DNA of 64,000 bases from Burkholderiales bacterium (lineage in GTDB: Bacteria; Pseudomonadota; Gammaproteobacteria; Burkholderiales; Nitrosomonadaceae): assembly GCA_024235755.1 (NCBI GenBank), contig JACKLV010000012.1:58174-122173 (forward strand), written 5' to 3'. Within the stretch, counting starts at the first letter, position 1. Every line of letters begins with the position of its first letter. This document shows, in pieces, positions 25,942-35,499 of the stretch. A program made the translations under genes and the position numbers. The notes under the pieces are model-generated. The model did not search any database. It was not told the origin of the DNA and saw nothing but the letters and a program-made list of their open reading frames with translations.

Positions 25942-28900
25942 CTAATCGGTTAAGGATTTTTCCTTGCGTGACAACCTGGCAGTGCTGACAAAAAACAGCG
26001 GCACGAAAAAAATAGCCAGAAACGTGGCTGCCAACATGCCGCCGAATACGCCAGTTCCAATAGAATGGCGGCTGGCAGCGCCTGCGCCGGATGCCAGAAC
26101 CAGTGGCAATACGCCGAGAATAAAAGCCATTGATGTCATAATGATTGGGCGGAAACGTAATCGTGCGGCTTCGAGTGCGGCTTGGGTGAGCGACAGTCCT
26201 TCCGTATATCGTTGGCTGGCAAATTCTACAATTAGAATTGCGTTTTTTGCTGCCAGGCCGATTAAAGTAATCAACCCGATCTGAAAATAAATATCGTTGC
26301 TTAAATCTCGCATCCAGATTGCAAAAAGTGCGCCGAGGATACCGAACGGTACAATCAAAATAACAGCAAACGGTGTCGACCAGCTCTCATATTGTGCAGC
26401 TAGAACTAGAAAAACCATGAGCAAAGCAAATGCCAAAATCATGAATGTTTGACCACCTGCCTTGCTTTCCTGAAAGGATATTCCGTCCCATTCCATAGTA
26501 TAACCTTCCGGCTTGAGCATTTCCTCGGCCAATTGTTCCAATACTTCCATAGCCTGACCGGAGCTATATCCGGGAGCAGGCGCACCCAGCACAAGTGCTG
26601 AGTTAAATCCATTAAAGTGTGTTACAGGATCGGGACCGCTGTTAAAGTCGGTTGAAACGATTGTATCTAGCGGAATCATCGTCTGTTCTGAATCGTTTTG
26701 CGCGCGAACGAATATTTTGCTGATATCTTCCGGACTGGATCGATATTCTGGTGGCGCTTCTGTTTGAACACGGTAGACGCGACCAAATTTGACAAAGTCG
26801 TTAATGTAAAGATTACCGAAATAAGCCTGCATCGTATCGAATACATCCGAAATTGGTATACCCAGGGATTTGGCGCGCTCACGATCTATATGTGCAAATA
26901 ATCTCGGCGTATTGATTCTGAAATTGGTATTGGCGGCGGCAATTGCTGGATGTTCAGTTGCTCTGGCGGCAAACGACTGTGCTTTATCGGCAAATTCGGC
27001 AAAATCCCGGCCAGTTGGATCCTGAAGTTGTAAAGAAAAACCCCCGGTGGTTCCAAGTCCAGATATGGCTGGCGCATTAAACGCTAGAATTAAAGCATCA
27101 GGAATCGTTGCGAATTCCCCAAATGCATCGGCAATAAGCGATTGCGCCTGTTGACCGGGTTCTTTACGTTCATTCCAGTGTTGAAGCGGCACAAACATGG
27201 TTGCCTGATTGGTGCCGCGTGTATTGAAGACAAAATTCTGACCTACTAGCGCATCGGTTGAATGAACAGCGGGTTGCGCCTGAAAATAAGCTTCAATTTT
27301 TGAGACGACTTCCGTTGTTCTGGATTTTGAAGCGCCTTCCGGTAATTGAAAGATTGTAATGAAATAGCCTTGATCCTCGTCGGGAAGAAAGCTTTTTGGA
27401 ATTATTTTGAACATACCGATCATGCTAATAATCAGTGCGACAAAAATTCCTAGTGCTATGAATTTTCTTTTCAAAACCCAGCCCACTGTATTTACATAGC
27501 GTAGCTGCATCCAACCGAACGCACTATTAAAAAGTTTCCAGAAACCTTTTGGTTCGCCATGTTTGGATTTGAGCACTAAGGCACAGAGTGCGGGACTCAG
27601 CGTCAATGCAGTAAAACCTGAGATTACGACGGAAACGGCTATCGTGATAGCGAACTGCTTGTACATTTGACCAGTAATGCCTTCAAGAAAAGCGACGGGA
27701 ACGAACACCGCGGCAAGAACCAGTACCGTTGCAATAATCGCACCCGTCACTTCGCCCAAGGCCCTAATTGCAGCGTCTTTAGGCGATAATCCGTTTTCCG
27801 TCATATTACGTTCAACGTTTTCTACTACAATAATTGCATCGTCCACGACAATACCGATGGCAAGTACCATGCCAAACAATGTAAGTGTATTGATCGAAAA
27901 GCCGAGCGCATACATACCTGCCATCGTGCCGATCAACGATATGGGAACAGTTACCGCAGGTATCAATGTTGCGCGCCAACTTTGTAAAAATAGAAAAACG
28001 ACCAGAATAACCAGAATTGCGGCTTCGATCAGTGTATGAAAAACTTCTTCAATGGAAACCTCGATAAATCGAGTTGTATCGTAGGGAACGTCAAATGACA
28101 TGCCTGTCGGGAAGCTGTCTGACAATCTATCCATTTCAGCACGTACGCTTCTGACAGTGTCCAGTGCGTTTGCGCCTGGCGAGAGAAAAGTCAGTAAAAA
28201 TGTGTTTGGCTTGCTATTCCATCGGCCTTCAAGATCGTAAGACTGGGCGCCCAATTCAACTTTAGCAACATCACGCATGCGAACCATTGAACCGTCAGGG
28301 TATGCGCGAATAATCATGTTCTCAAATTCTTTCACATCACTCATACGGCCGCTGGTGATGACAGGAATTGTAAGTTCTGTTTTTTTTATTGTCGGATCGC
28401 GTCCGATTCTGCCAGCAGGAAAATCCCGGTTTTGTTCACGTACTACATTAGCGATTTCTGTAGGCGTGATATTAAGTTGAGCCATCCGAACTGGATCAAG
28501 TATCAATCGCATAGCGTAATCTTGAGCGCCGTAAACGATTGCGTCACCCACACCGGGTAATCGTTTGATATTGTCAAGTACTTGGATCAGCGCATAGTTG
28601 GAGATATAAACCGGATCATGCCTGGGGTCGGTAGAGCTTAATGCAATCACAGCAAGCATATTGGGCGACATCTTTTTTACGGTTACCCCCCGTCTGAGTA
28701 CTTCTTCAGGCAGTTGCGGTTCCGCCAGTTTCTGGCGATTCTGCGTTTGCACCTGCGCGATATCGATATCTGTGCCGATCTCGAACGTCAAGCGCATAGT
28801 CATATGTCCGTCATTTGTGCTTGTAGAATCGTAATATAATAGATTGTCGATGCCGGGCAGTTGAATTTCAATCGGACGAGCCACGGACTCGGCAACCGTT

Positions 28901-29067
28901 TCTGCGTTTGCACCCGGATAATCTGCTTCAATTTGTATCATTGGTGGAACGATATCGGGAAACTGTGCCACAGGGAGATTCAAAAAAGACACTAGACCGA
29001 CAACGATGATAAGGATAGACAGAACGGATGCAAAAATGGGGCGATCTATAAAAAACCGTAAGTTCAT
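25942..29067 (-). CDS. RND efflux pump inner-membrane transporter (HAE1/AcrB-like)
   Basis: A 1041-residue transporter of normal AcrB/MexB length that exports hydrophobic compounds using the proton gradient. It starts MNLRFFIDRPIFASVLSILI and has 12 predicted membrane helices in two halves. The proton-relay residues are present: the Asp pair in TM4 (GIVVDDAIIVVENVERNM) and the Lys in TM10 (GLAAKNAILIVEFA). Large periplasmic porter and docking loops lie between TM1-2 and TM7-8. Its start overlaps the stop of the adaptor gene by 4 bases. It is the third gene of an OMF-MFP-RND operon. Confidence 0.95.
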   Translation of the reverse strand: MNLRFFIDRPIFASVLSILIIVVGLVSFLNLPVAQFPDIVPPMIQIEADYPGANAETVAESVARPIEIQLPGIDNLLYYDSTSTNDGHMTMRLTFEIGTDIDIAQVQTQNRQKLAEPQLPEEVLRRGVTVKKMSPNMLAVIALSSTDPRHDPVYISNYALIQVLDNIKRLPGVGDAIVYGAQDYAMRLILDPVRMAQLNITPTEIANVVREQNRDFPAGRIGRDPTIKKTELTIPVITSGRMSDVKEFENMIIRAYPDGSMVRMRDVAKVELGAQSYDLEGRWNSKPNTFLLTFLSPGANALDTVRSVRAEMDRLSDSFPTGMSFDVPYDTTRFIEVSIEEVFHTLIEAAILVILVVFLFLQSWRATLIPAVTVPISLIGTMAGMYALGFSINTLTLFGMVLAIGIVVDDAIIVVENVERNMTENGLSPKDAAIRALGEVTGAIIATVLVLAAVFVPVAFLEGITGQMYKQFAITIAVSVVISGFTALTLSPALCALVLKSKHGEPKGFWKLFNSAFGWMQLRYVNTVGWVLKRKFIALGIFVALIISMIGMFKIIPKSFLPDEDQGYFITIFQLPEGASKSRTTEVVSKIEAYFQAQPAVHSTDALVGQNFVFNTRGTNQATMFVPLQHWNERKEPGQQAQSLIADAFGEFATIPDALILAFNAPAISGLGTTGGFSLQLQDPTGRDFAEFADKAQSFAARATEHPAIAAANTNFRINTPRLFAHIDRERAKSLGIPISDVFDTMQAYFGNLYINDFVKFGRVYRVQTEAPPEYRSSPEDISKIFVRAQNDSEQTMIPLDTIVSTDFNSGPDPVTHFNGFNSALVLGAPAPGYSSGQAMEVLEQLAEEMLKPEGYTMEWDGISFQESKAGGQTFMILAFALLMVFLVLAAQYESWSTPFAVILIVPFGILGALFAIWMRDLSNDIYFQIGLITLIGLAAKNAILIVEFASQRYTEGLSLTQAALEAARLRFRPIIMTSMAFILGVLPLVLASGAGAASRHSIGTGVFGGMLAATFLAIFFVPLFFVSTARLSRKEKSLTD

Positions 29068-30290
29068 GGTGCTCCTGAATTGTCTCTATTGTTCTCGGGT
29101 GCGTTTTTTGAAACGGGCGTTACTTCGATGCCGGGCTGAACCCGATGAAATCCGGCCACTATAACCTTTTCGCCTGACTTAAGTCCTCTCTCAATCAACC
29201 AGTCATTGTCGTGCCACGTAGTTGCATGCACTTGGCGTAATTCCACTTTATTTTTATCATCAACTACATAGACAAATGAACCATTCGCGCTGTGTTGCAC
29301 CGCGCGCTGAGGAATCAGTATGGCATTGAGCCGGTGGTAACCCTTTAACCTGACAGTGACGAATTGCCCAGGAAGGAAATTTGACTGCCCCGGAGAGAAG
29401 TTTCCGGATGGATTGGGAAAAGTAAATCGGCCCTGGAGTGTACCGGTTTCGGCTCGGATCGTTACTGCCGTAAAGTCCAGTATGCCTTCTTCAGGATATA
29501 TACTGCCGTCGGCAAAGGTCATGACGCCGCGCAATTGATATAAATCCGGTCTTTCAACCTTTTTCTCCGCGAGTTCTCTTCGTCTGCGCAAGATGTAACT
29601 TTCCGGTACGTTTACGCTGACATACATTGGGTCGAGCTGGTCGATAGTATTTAATAAAGTAGTCTGGGCGGAGATGAGTTGGCCTTCATAAAAATTGCTT
29701 CTTCCGATCCGTCCGCTTACCGTAGCGACAACGACAGTATTGTCCAGATCAAATTTTGCCTTGACTACATCGTTTTGTGCAGCTTCGAGCGCAGCTTCAG
29801 CGCTTAAAACGTCGGCAACCGCGTCATCGACATCTTTCTGGCTTACCGCTTGTTCTTCTAATAATGGCTTTACGCGAGCAAGATTCTGTTTAGTCTGTAC
29901 TAAGCGAGCTTTGTGTTGTGCAACCTTGGCTTTCATGGCCTGATAGATTGCGTTAAAAGGAACCGGGTCGATCAAATACAGCTTGTCTCCTTTTTTGACA
30001 TTCCGGCCTTCAGTGTAATATATTTTTTCTATTACACCGGAAACCTGGGCGCGTATTTCTACGGGACGGAAAGCTTCCGCTCTGCCGATAAACACTGGCT
30101 CGTCCGGTATTGTCCGGCTGGAGACCGTGATAGTTTCTACCTCAGGAGGAGGCGGTGCAGAGTCGGGGGGGGTATCCAGCGAGCAACCGACAGATAGGGT
30201 TAAGGCAATTGCCACGGTTGCTCCCCTGATTAGCGATTTCACAGTAGCATCTTGCAATCGTGATGGCTTCAGTAACTTTCGAGTATTCAT
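29064..30290 (-). CDS. RND efflux periplasmic adaptor lipoprotein (AcrA/MexA-like)
   Basis: A 408-residue membrane fusion protein. The N-terminus has a lipoprotein-type signal (VAIALTLSVGCSLD), followed by a proline-rich linker, a lipoyl half-motif (VEIRAQVSGVIEKIYYTEGRNVKKGDKLYLID), an alpha-helical hairpin of about 75 residues, the second lipoyl half (FDLDNTVVVATVSGRIGRSNFYEGQLI), and beta-barrel and membrane-proximal domains. It bridges the inner-membrane pump encoded downstream and the outer-membrane channel encoded upstream. A basic segment precedes the signal; an internal start is possible but no better site is visible. Confidence 0.93.
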   Translation of the reverse strand: MNTRKLLKPSRLQDATVKSLIRGATVAIALTLSVGCSLDTPPDSAPPPPEVETITVSSRTIPDEPVFIGRAEAFRPVEIRAQVSGVIEKIYYTEGRNVKKGDKLYLIDPVPFNAIYQAMKAKVAQHKARLVQTKQNLARVKPLLEEQAVSQKDVDDAVADVLSAEAALEAAQNDVVKAKFDLDNTVVVATVSGRIGRSNFYEGQLISAQTTLLNTIDQLDPMYVSVNVPESYILRRRRELAEKKVERPDLYQLRGVMTFADGSIYPEEGILDFTAVTIRAETGTLQGRFTFPNPSGNFSPGQSNFLPGQFVTVRLKGYHRLNAILIPQRAVQHSANGSFVYVVDDKNKVELRQVHATTWHDNDWLIERGLKSGEKVIVAGFHRVQPGIEVTPVSKNAPENNRDNSGAP

Positions 30291-30357
30291 TATTATCAGT
30301 CAATTTTTAAGAATAGCTTTGATATATCTGGTGAATTTCAAAGTTCAACTTATATGA

Positions 30358-31797
30358 TTATCCTTCTTCTGTATCTTTGTATTGATATTCACGTTCCCAT
30401 CCACCACCCAGCGCTTTGTATAGTCTTACGATCGAAATCAGATGCAGGCGATGCGCTTCCGTATGTGAGAATTTTGCTTGGTACAAATTGCGTTTAGCAA
30501 GCAATACATCGACATAGCTAGTGATACCGCCTCTATAACGCAGATTGGCAACATGCAATGCTGATTGGAGTGCTTCAACTTGCTGTTGCCTGGCTTTTCG
30601 TTGTTCGCTGGCCTTGCGGATTGCAATCAGCGCGTCTTCAACTTCCTTGAACGCGACCAAAATTGTCTGACGGTAATTTGCTATTGCCTGATTGGCCTGA
30701 GCTTCGGCTGCGCGTTGTTCAAACCCAAGTATTGTCGCGTTAAACAGAGGAGCTGCAAGTCCAATGCCGCCAGCGCCATACTTGGTATCGGAGAAAGTTA
30801 ACAAATTGGAAAGCGATGGACTAGCAACACCGAGAAGCCCGGTAATTGAAAAACGCGGAAAACGCATTGCTTTTGTCATGCCAATTCGTGCTGTTGCTGC
30901 TGCTAACACTTGTTCTGCCTGTACAATATCTGGGCGACGTTGTAAAAGCTCGGAAGGCAGTCCGGCGGGTATCTCGGGTGGAATATGTTGTTGAGCTAAC
31001 GTGCGAAACCTAAGTATGGGAGAAGGTTTTTTGCCCAATAATACGTTCAGTTCATTTTCGGTTTGTATGATAAGACGCTCAAAATCGGCAACCAATGCAG
31101 CTGCGTTGGCGCGCTCAGCCTCGAATTGGTCGAGATCAATTCGTGGTATTAGGCCTGCTTTCAATTGTGCTCTCGATATGGCGACAGATTCTTCCCATGA
31201 AGCTAATGCCTGGAGAGCAATGCTGCGTTGCGTATCGTATTGCAGTAGGTCAAAATATGCTTGCGCCACCGCGCTGATTAACATGATTAAGATCGCCCGG
31301 CGATTTTCTTCCTGTGCGAATACATCTGCATTCGCCGCTTCTGTGGATCTTCGAATTCTGCCCCAGACATCAATTTCCCAGCTCATTATGGCATTGCCGT
31401 AATAATTAAATGGTGTTGGAAAACCTGGGCGCGGGAATCCGCCGAGCTTGCCGAAAAAAGGTGCGTTACTTTCAACGTCTATTTTGGGTAGAAAATCCAT
31501 ACGGGCAATATGAACTCGCGCTTGATATTCCTCTACCATTGCAACAGCGCGTTTGAGATCTTGATTGTTGATTATTGCTTCGGTAATAAGCTGCTGCAGC
31601 GTTTCATCTTTGAGAAATTCCCACCAAGACTGTGACGCAACTGATTCACCGATGTCTTGATTCATTCTGAATTGGCTGTTTACTTCAATGGAAGGGCGTT
31701 TATAGTCCGGACCCATTGCACAGGCGGTCAATAATATATAGGAAAGTAAGGCGATTGCTCGTGCCCGGTATCGTTGAATAAAAAAATTCATGAACAA
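30358..31797 (-). CDS. RND efflux outer-membrane channel lipoprotein (OprM/NodT-like)
   Basis: A 479-residue outer-membrane factor. The signal sequence ends in lipobox LLTAC (ALLSYILLTACAMGPDYKRP), and the CxxGPDYxxP start is diagnostic of the OprM/NodT lipoprotein family. Two repeated helical-hairpin halves follow. The C-terminal half contains RRPDIVQAEQVLAAATARIG, GGIGLAAPLF and the LRYRGGITSYVDVL motif. It is the first gene of the operon, with the adaptor and pump genes following on the minus strand. No dedicated regulator gene is adjacent. Confidence 0.93.
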   Translation of the reverse strand: MFMNFFIQRYRARAIALLSYILLTACAMGPDYKRPSIEVNSQFRMNQDIGESVASQSWWEFLKDETLQQLITEAIINNQDLKRAVAMVEEYQARVHIARMDFLPKIDVESNAPFFGKLGGFPRPGFPTPFNYYGNAIMSWEIDVWGRIRRSTEAANADVFAQEENRRAILIMLISAVAQAYFDLLQYDTQRSIALQALASWEESVAISRAQLKAGLIPRIDLDQFEAERANAAALVADFERLIIQTENELNVLLGKKPSPILRFRTLAQQHIPPEIPAGLPSELLQRRPDIVQAEQVLAAATARIGMTKAMRFPRFSITGLLGVASPSLSNLLTFSDTKYGAGGIGLAAPLFNATILGFEQRAAEAQANQAIANYRQTILVAFKEVEDALIAIRKASEQRKARQQQVEALQSALHVANLRYRGGITSYVDVLLAKRNLYQAKFSHTEAHRLHLISIVRLYKALGGGWEREYQYKDTEEG

Positions 31798-31989
31798 AGA
31801 ATCATGTAATATTTGAAGTAAATAAGTACCGTAGTTAATCTAGAGTCAATGAGTGCTGGTTAACTCAATAGTTGCTCATGTTTGTTTTAATTCTGTTCGA
31901 ACTTTTATTGAAATTCGGTCGCGTACATACCACAATTAGGTCATTTACTATAAAACAAATAGTATGGTTCTATTGGGTTTGTCAAAAAA

Positions 31990-33117
31990 ATGCTGTGTGT
32001 GTTCATAATTATACAGTTATGCATTTCATGTTATAGCAGATATTTTGTTGCTGTAATATGTATCCTGTTGTTAAATGGTTGCGCCAATCTGAGCTATTAT
32101 GCGCAGGCGGTTAACGGCCATATGGATGTCATGCGACGTGCTCAGCCGATCAGCGGCTTGATCAACAATCCCGATATCGATCCTGATTTGAAACGTATTC
32201 TCAGTCAGGCTGCAACAATGCGTAAATTTGCCAGTGAGGAGCTTAAACTTCCAGCTAACCAAAGCTATACCCGTTATGCGGATTTGAAAAGGCCCTATGC
32301 TGTCTGGAATGTTGTTGCAGCACCGGAATTTTCTACTCGATTGAAGCAATGGTGTTTCGTAAAAGCCGGTTGCGTAAGCTATCGCGGCTTTTTTTCCCAG
32401 GCCAGAGCCGAACGCTATGCTGACCAACTTCGCGCCGTAGGCTACGATGTGCATGTCGGCGGCGTGCCTGCATATTCCACGCTGGGATGGTTTAGCGATC
32501 CCGTATTGAATACGTTCATCCACTCCGAACTGGAGCTGGCGCGATTGATTTTTCATGAGTTGGCGCATCAGGTTGTTTATGTGCCGGGCGATACGGTTTT
32601 TAATGAGTCATTTGCCACGCTGGTTGAGCAGGAGGGCATCCGGCGCTGGTTGTTTCATAAAGGCAAGCCAGAGGAATATGACGCATACCAAGCCCGGCGC
32701 GTTATGCAAACAACTTTCAATACACTGGTCCTAGATCATCGTGCACGTCTGGAAAAATTGTTTGAGGCGGATATCAGCGATGCCGAGAAACGTATTGCCA
32801 AAGCCCATGTTTTTAATGATCTGCGTGCGCAATTTGCACTGTTGGAAAGTGGCAGACCGGAATTCGGCCGCTACCAACAATGGTTTGCAAAACCGCTCAA
32901 TAACGCACGCTTGGCAACAGTATCGGTGTATACGCAATTGCTGCCGGCGTTCCGGGCGCTGCTTGCATTGCAGGATGGCGATATGGCGCGTTTCTATACT
33001 GTTGTCCGGGCAATTGGCAAATTGCCCAGTGCCGATCGTGCCGATGCATTGCAAATGGCGCTTCGTGAAAGCCGGCAAAACAATCTTGCCGGCATGATTA
33101 TGCAGCATCCGCAATAA
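31990..33117 (+). CDS. putative lipoprotein aminopeptidase (PF10023-type zinc peptidase)
   Basis: A 375-residue protein with a hydrophobic N-terminus ending in lipobox LLNGC (VAVICILLLNGCANLSYYAQA), so probably membrane-anchored on the periplasmic side. The zinc-peptidase motif is IFHELAHQVVYV, followed by NESFATLVEQEG with the third ligand Glu. Other family features are YYAQAVNGHMDVM, IDPDLKRIL and the STLGWFSDPV segment. This matches a family annotated as predicted aminopeptidases, with no proven substrate. It converges with the doxX gene after 23 bases. The start at 31990 gives an unusually long pre-lipobox segment, so a later start is possible. Confidence 0.85.
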   Translation: MLCVFIIIQLCISCYSRYFVAVICILLLNGCANLSYYAQAVNGHMDVMRRAQPISGLINNPDIDPDLKRILSQAATMRKFASEELKLPANQSYTRYADLKRPYAVWNVVAAPEFSTRLKQWCFVKAGCVSYRGFFSQARAERYADQLRAVGYDVHVGGVPAYSTLGWFSDPVLNTFIHSELELARLIFHELAHQVVYVPGDTVFNESFATLVEQEGIRRWLFHKGKPEEYDAYQARRVMQTTFNTLVLDHRARLEKLFEADISDAEKRIAKAHVFNDLRAQFALLESGRPEFGRYQQWFAKPLNNARLATVSVYTQLLPAFRALLALQDGDMARFYTVVRAIGKLPSADRADALQMALRESRQNNLAGMIMQHPQ

Positions 33118-33140
33118 ACGTGATCTCCCGGAACTGATAG

Positions 33141-33515
33141 TTAGCGTTTCAGCCGGTCTACACTGTAAGTGCCAGCGCCATAAACGGCAAGCAGGATCAA
33201 ACCACCGGCAATCGCAATATTTTTCTGGAACATTATGAGCTGCATTTGATCGTCGAAGTTATTGTGGAAAAGTATCGCGGCTGCGACGGTAAACAGCGCT
33301 AGAATGAGTGATATCCATTGGGTTTTCCAGCCTGCAATTAGCGCCAGACCACCGCCAAGTTCCAGTAGGATGACCAGCGGTAGCAGTTCACCGGGAATGC
33401 CCGTCGCATTCATATACCCCTGCGTGCTTTCATAACCGCCAATTTTGTTGTAACCGGCCAGAAAAAATATCTGGGCTAACAGGATACGTGCAATAAATTC
33501 ACTGATTTGTTTCAT
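33141..33515 (-). CDS. DoxX-family membrane protein
   Basis: A 124-residue integral membrane protein with four hydrophobic segments and family markers IARILLAQIFFLAGYNKI, LPLVILLELGGGLALIAGW and a FQKNIAIAGGLILLAVYGAG C-terminal stretch. DoxX-type proteins are linked to redox and thiol stress, but their chemistry is poorly defined. AAGGAGC precedes the ATG. It lies 27 bases downstream of the pirin gene and is almost certainly co-transcribed with it. Confidence 0.9.
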   Translation of the reverse strand: MKQISEFIARILLAQIFFLAGYNKIGGYESTQGYMNATGIPGELLPLVILLELGGGLALIAGWKTQWISLILALFTVAAAILFHNNFDDQMQLIMFQKNIAIAGGLILLAVYGAGTYSVDRLKR

Positions 33516-33542
33516 TTGAAGCTCCTTTAAATGTATTGAAAT

Positions 33543-34409
33543 TCATTTGCCGTGACGATGCAGTGCTGCACCACGCACAAGCTGATTGGATTGATAATCG
33601 CGTGCAGCCTGTTCAATTTCCGCACGGGAATTCATGACAAACGGACCTTGGCGAGCGATGGGTTCATTGATCGGCTGGGCGTGTGCAATAAGAAAGCGGG
33701 CGCCTTGTTCACTCGCAGTAAAATCGACCAAATTGTCGTCGGCGTCAGGGATGATCAGCGAGTGAGATGCTACGTTATCGCCCTCAAACGTTCCGTCGCC
33801 TTCGAATAGATATAAAAAACGATTGTGTGTAACCGGCGATGTGATCTGGAATCGTGCGCGGGGGCGTAACTGCACGTCTAAAAACGACATCGATGTAATA
33901 TTATCCTTGATCGGCCCGGTCGTGTCGTCGTAGCTGCCGACCAATACTTTGATCGTGTAAGTCGGTGTGCGGATTACGGGAAAAGCTGACGCGGCGTATT
34001 CCTGATATTCCGGGCGATCCATCTTGTGTGCCGCAGGCAGGTTGACCCACAGCTGAAAACCTCGCAGCAGGCCATCTTTCTGCTTGGGCATTTCCGAGTG
34101 GATGACGCCGCTGGCCGCTTTCATCCACTGCACCGAACCCGGGCCAAGATCACCGCTGTTGCCAAGACTGTCCTGATGCGTCATTTGGCCATCCAGAATG
34201 TAAGTCAGCGTAGTGAATCCGCGGTGAGGATGAGACGGAAAACCCGCTATATAGTTTTTTGGGTTATCGCTGTCGATATGGTCGAGCAATAAAAAAGGAT
34301 CAAAGTTGCGCAACTGTGGCGTACCGATTGTGCGGTAAACGGTAACACCTGCTCCTTCACGGGTTTCTATCGCAGGTATCTGGTAAACGGTGTTTGCTGA
34401 GGCATTCAT
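33543..34409 (-). CDS. pirin-family bicupin protein
   Basis: A 288-residue protein of typical pirin length with two cupin domains. The metal-binding residues are visible in the N-terminal cupin: FPSHPHRGFTTLTYILDG (two His) and ASGVIHSEMP (His and Glu), so an Fe-binding site is expected. Bacterial pirins include quercetinase-like enzymes and redox sensors; which applies is unknown. AGGAG stands 8 bases before the ATG. It forms an operon with doxX and is divergent from a LysR gene, an arrangement typical for regulated pirin operons. Confidence 0.92.
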   Translation of the reverse strand: MNASANTVYQIPAIETREGAGVTVYRTIGTPQLRNFDPFLLLDHIDSDNPKNYIAGFPSHPHRGFTTLTYILDGQMTHQDSLGNSGDLGPGSVQWMKAASGVIHSEMPKQKDGLLRGFQLWVNLPAAHKMDRPEYQEYAASAFPVIRTPTYTIKVLVGSYDDTTGPIKDNITSMSFLDVQLRPRARFQITSPVTHNRFLYLFEGDGTFEGDNVASHSLIIPDADDNLVDFTASEQGARFLIAHAQPINEPIARQGPFVMNSRAEIEQAARDYQSNQLVRGAALHRHGK

Positions 34410-34517
34410 TTTTTTCTCCTGTTATCGAAGATGAAATTCATCGTGCATTACGAAGAATATTATTACTGTTATATAATCAAGAATAAACAAGCATTATTGA
34501 AAATAACTGTTCTTGAT

Positions 34518-34528
34518 ATTGCAACAAT
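34518..34528. promoter_or_regulatory. candidate LysR-type binding site
   Basis: ATTG-CAA-CAAT is an interrupted dyad with LysR-like half-sites in the 128-base divergent spacer, 9 bases before the regulator's ATG. It would suit autoregulation; the site is a guess from symmetry alone. Confidence 0.35.
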
Positions 34529-34537
34529 TGAATATGT

Positions 34538-35482
34538 ATGAATCGCTTTGAAAATATGCAAACATTTGTCCGGGTTGTTGATGCCGGCAGCATCAGCGGC
34601 GCAGCCGACCGGCTGGGCGTGGCGAAATCAGTCGTCAGCCGCCGTTTGAAGGAGCTGGAAATGCATTTAGGCGCAGCATTGTTTCATCGGACTACCCGGA
34701 AAATGAATCTTACTGAAACCGGCCGCGCTTTTTATCATCAGTCGGTGCGTATTCTTGATGATCTGCAGGAAGCCGAGCTGATGGCCTCGCAAGCGCATGG
34801 CACGCTTGAAGGCAGTCTGCGCGTTGCATTGCCGTTAAGTTTCGGCTTGATGCATATGGGGCCGGCGATTGATGAGTTTTTGCAGAAACATCCAAATATT
34901 GAATTCGACATCGATTTTAATGATCGCCAGGTCGATCTGGTCATGGAAGGGTTCGATCTGGCGGTGCGTATCGCCAATCTTGCGGATTCCAGCTTGATTG
35001 CGCGCCGGCTTGCTGATATTCGGGCTGTAATGTGTGCCAGTCCCAGCTATCTGAAACGCAAGGGAATTCCGCAAACGGTGGGCGATTTGAAGCACCACCA
35101 ATGCCTGGTTTACAACTTGCTGCGCGACTTTGACCATTGGCATCTGCATGATGCCAATGGTGATCCTGTCAGTATCCGCATACGGCCCTATTTAAAAGCG
35201 GGTAACGGCGAATTTCTCCGTGATGCGGCTGTCAATGGCCTTGGCATCGCCTTGCTGCCGACGTTTATTGTATATCGCGAAATTGAGCGGGGTTCTTTGA
35301 TGCCGATTTTGACGCATTATCGTTGTCCGCGGATAACGGCTTATGCGGTGTATCCCCAGACTCGTCACTTATCCCGACGTGTTCGCGTATTCGTGGATTT
35401 TCTGGTTGAACGTTTCAAGGAAACGCCATACTGGGATTTGTGGTTACAGCAGGTGGCGGGTGATGCGCGCCATACTGTATAA
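34538..35482 (+). CDS. LysR-family transcriptional regulator, divergent to pirin/doxX
   Basis: A 314-residue LTTR. The N-terminal winged helix-turn-helix spans residues about 1-60 (FVRVVDAGSISGAADRLGVA then KSVVSRRLKELEMHLGAALF). The C-terminal substrate-binding domain has LRVALPLSFG, VDLVMEGFDLAVRIANL and the EFLRDAAVNGLGIALLPTFI segment. It probably controls the divergent pirin-doxX operon in response to an unknown small molecule. No strong ribosome-binding site is visible before the ATG. Confidence 0.93.
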   Translation: MNRFENMQTFVRVVDAGSISGAADRLGVAKSVVSRRLKELEMHLGAALFHRTTRKMNLTETGRAFYHQSVRILDDLQEAELMASQAHGTLEGSLRVALPLSFGLMHMGPAIDEFLQKHPNIEFDIDFNDRQVDLVMEGFDLAVRIANLADSSLIARRLADIRAVMCASPSYLKRKGIPQTVGDLKHHQCLVYNLLRDFDHWHLHDANGDPVSIRIRPYLKAGNGEFLRDAAVNGLGIALLPTFIVYREIERGSLMPILTHYRCPRITAYAVYPQTRHLSRRVRVFVDFLVERFKETPYWDLWLQQVAGDARHTV

Positions 35483-35499
35483 AAAAACCACACTTGCTT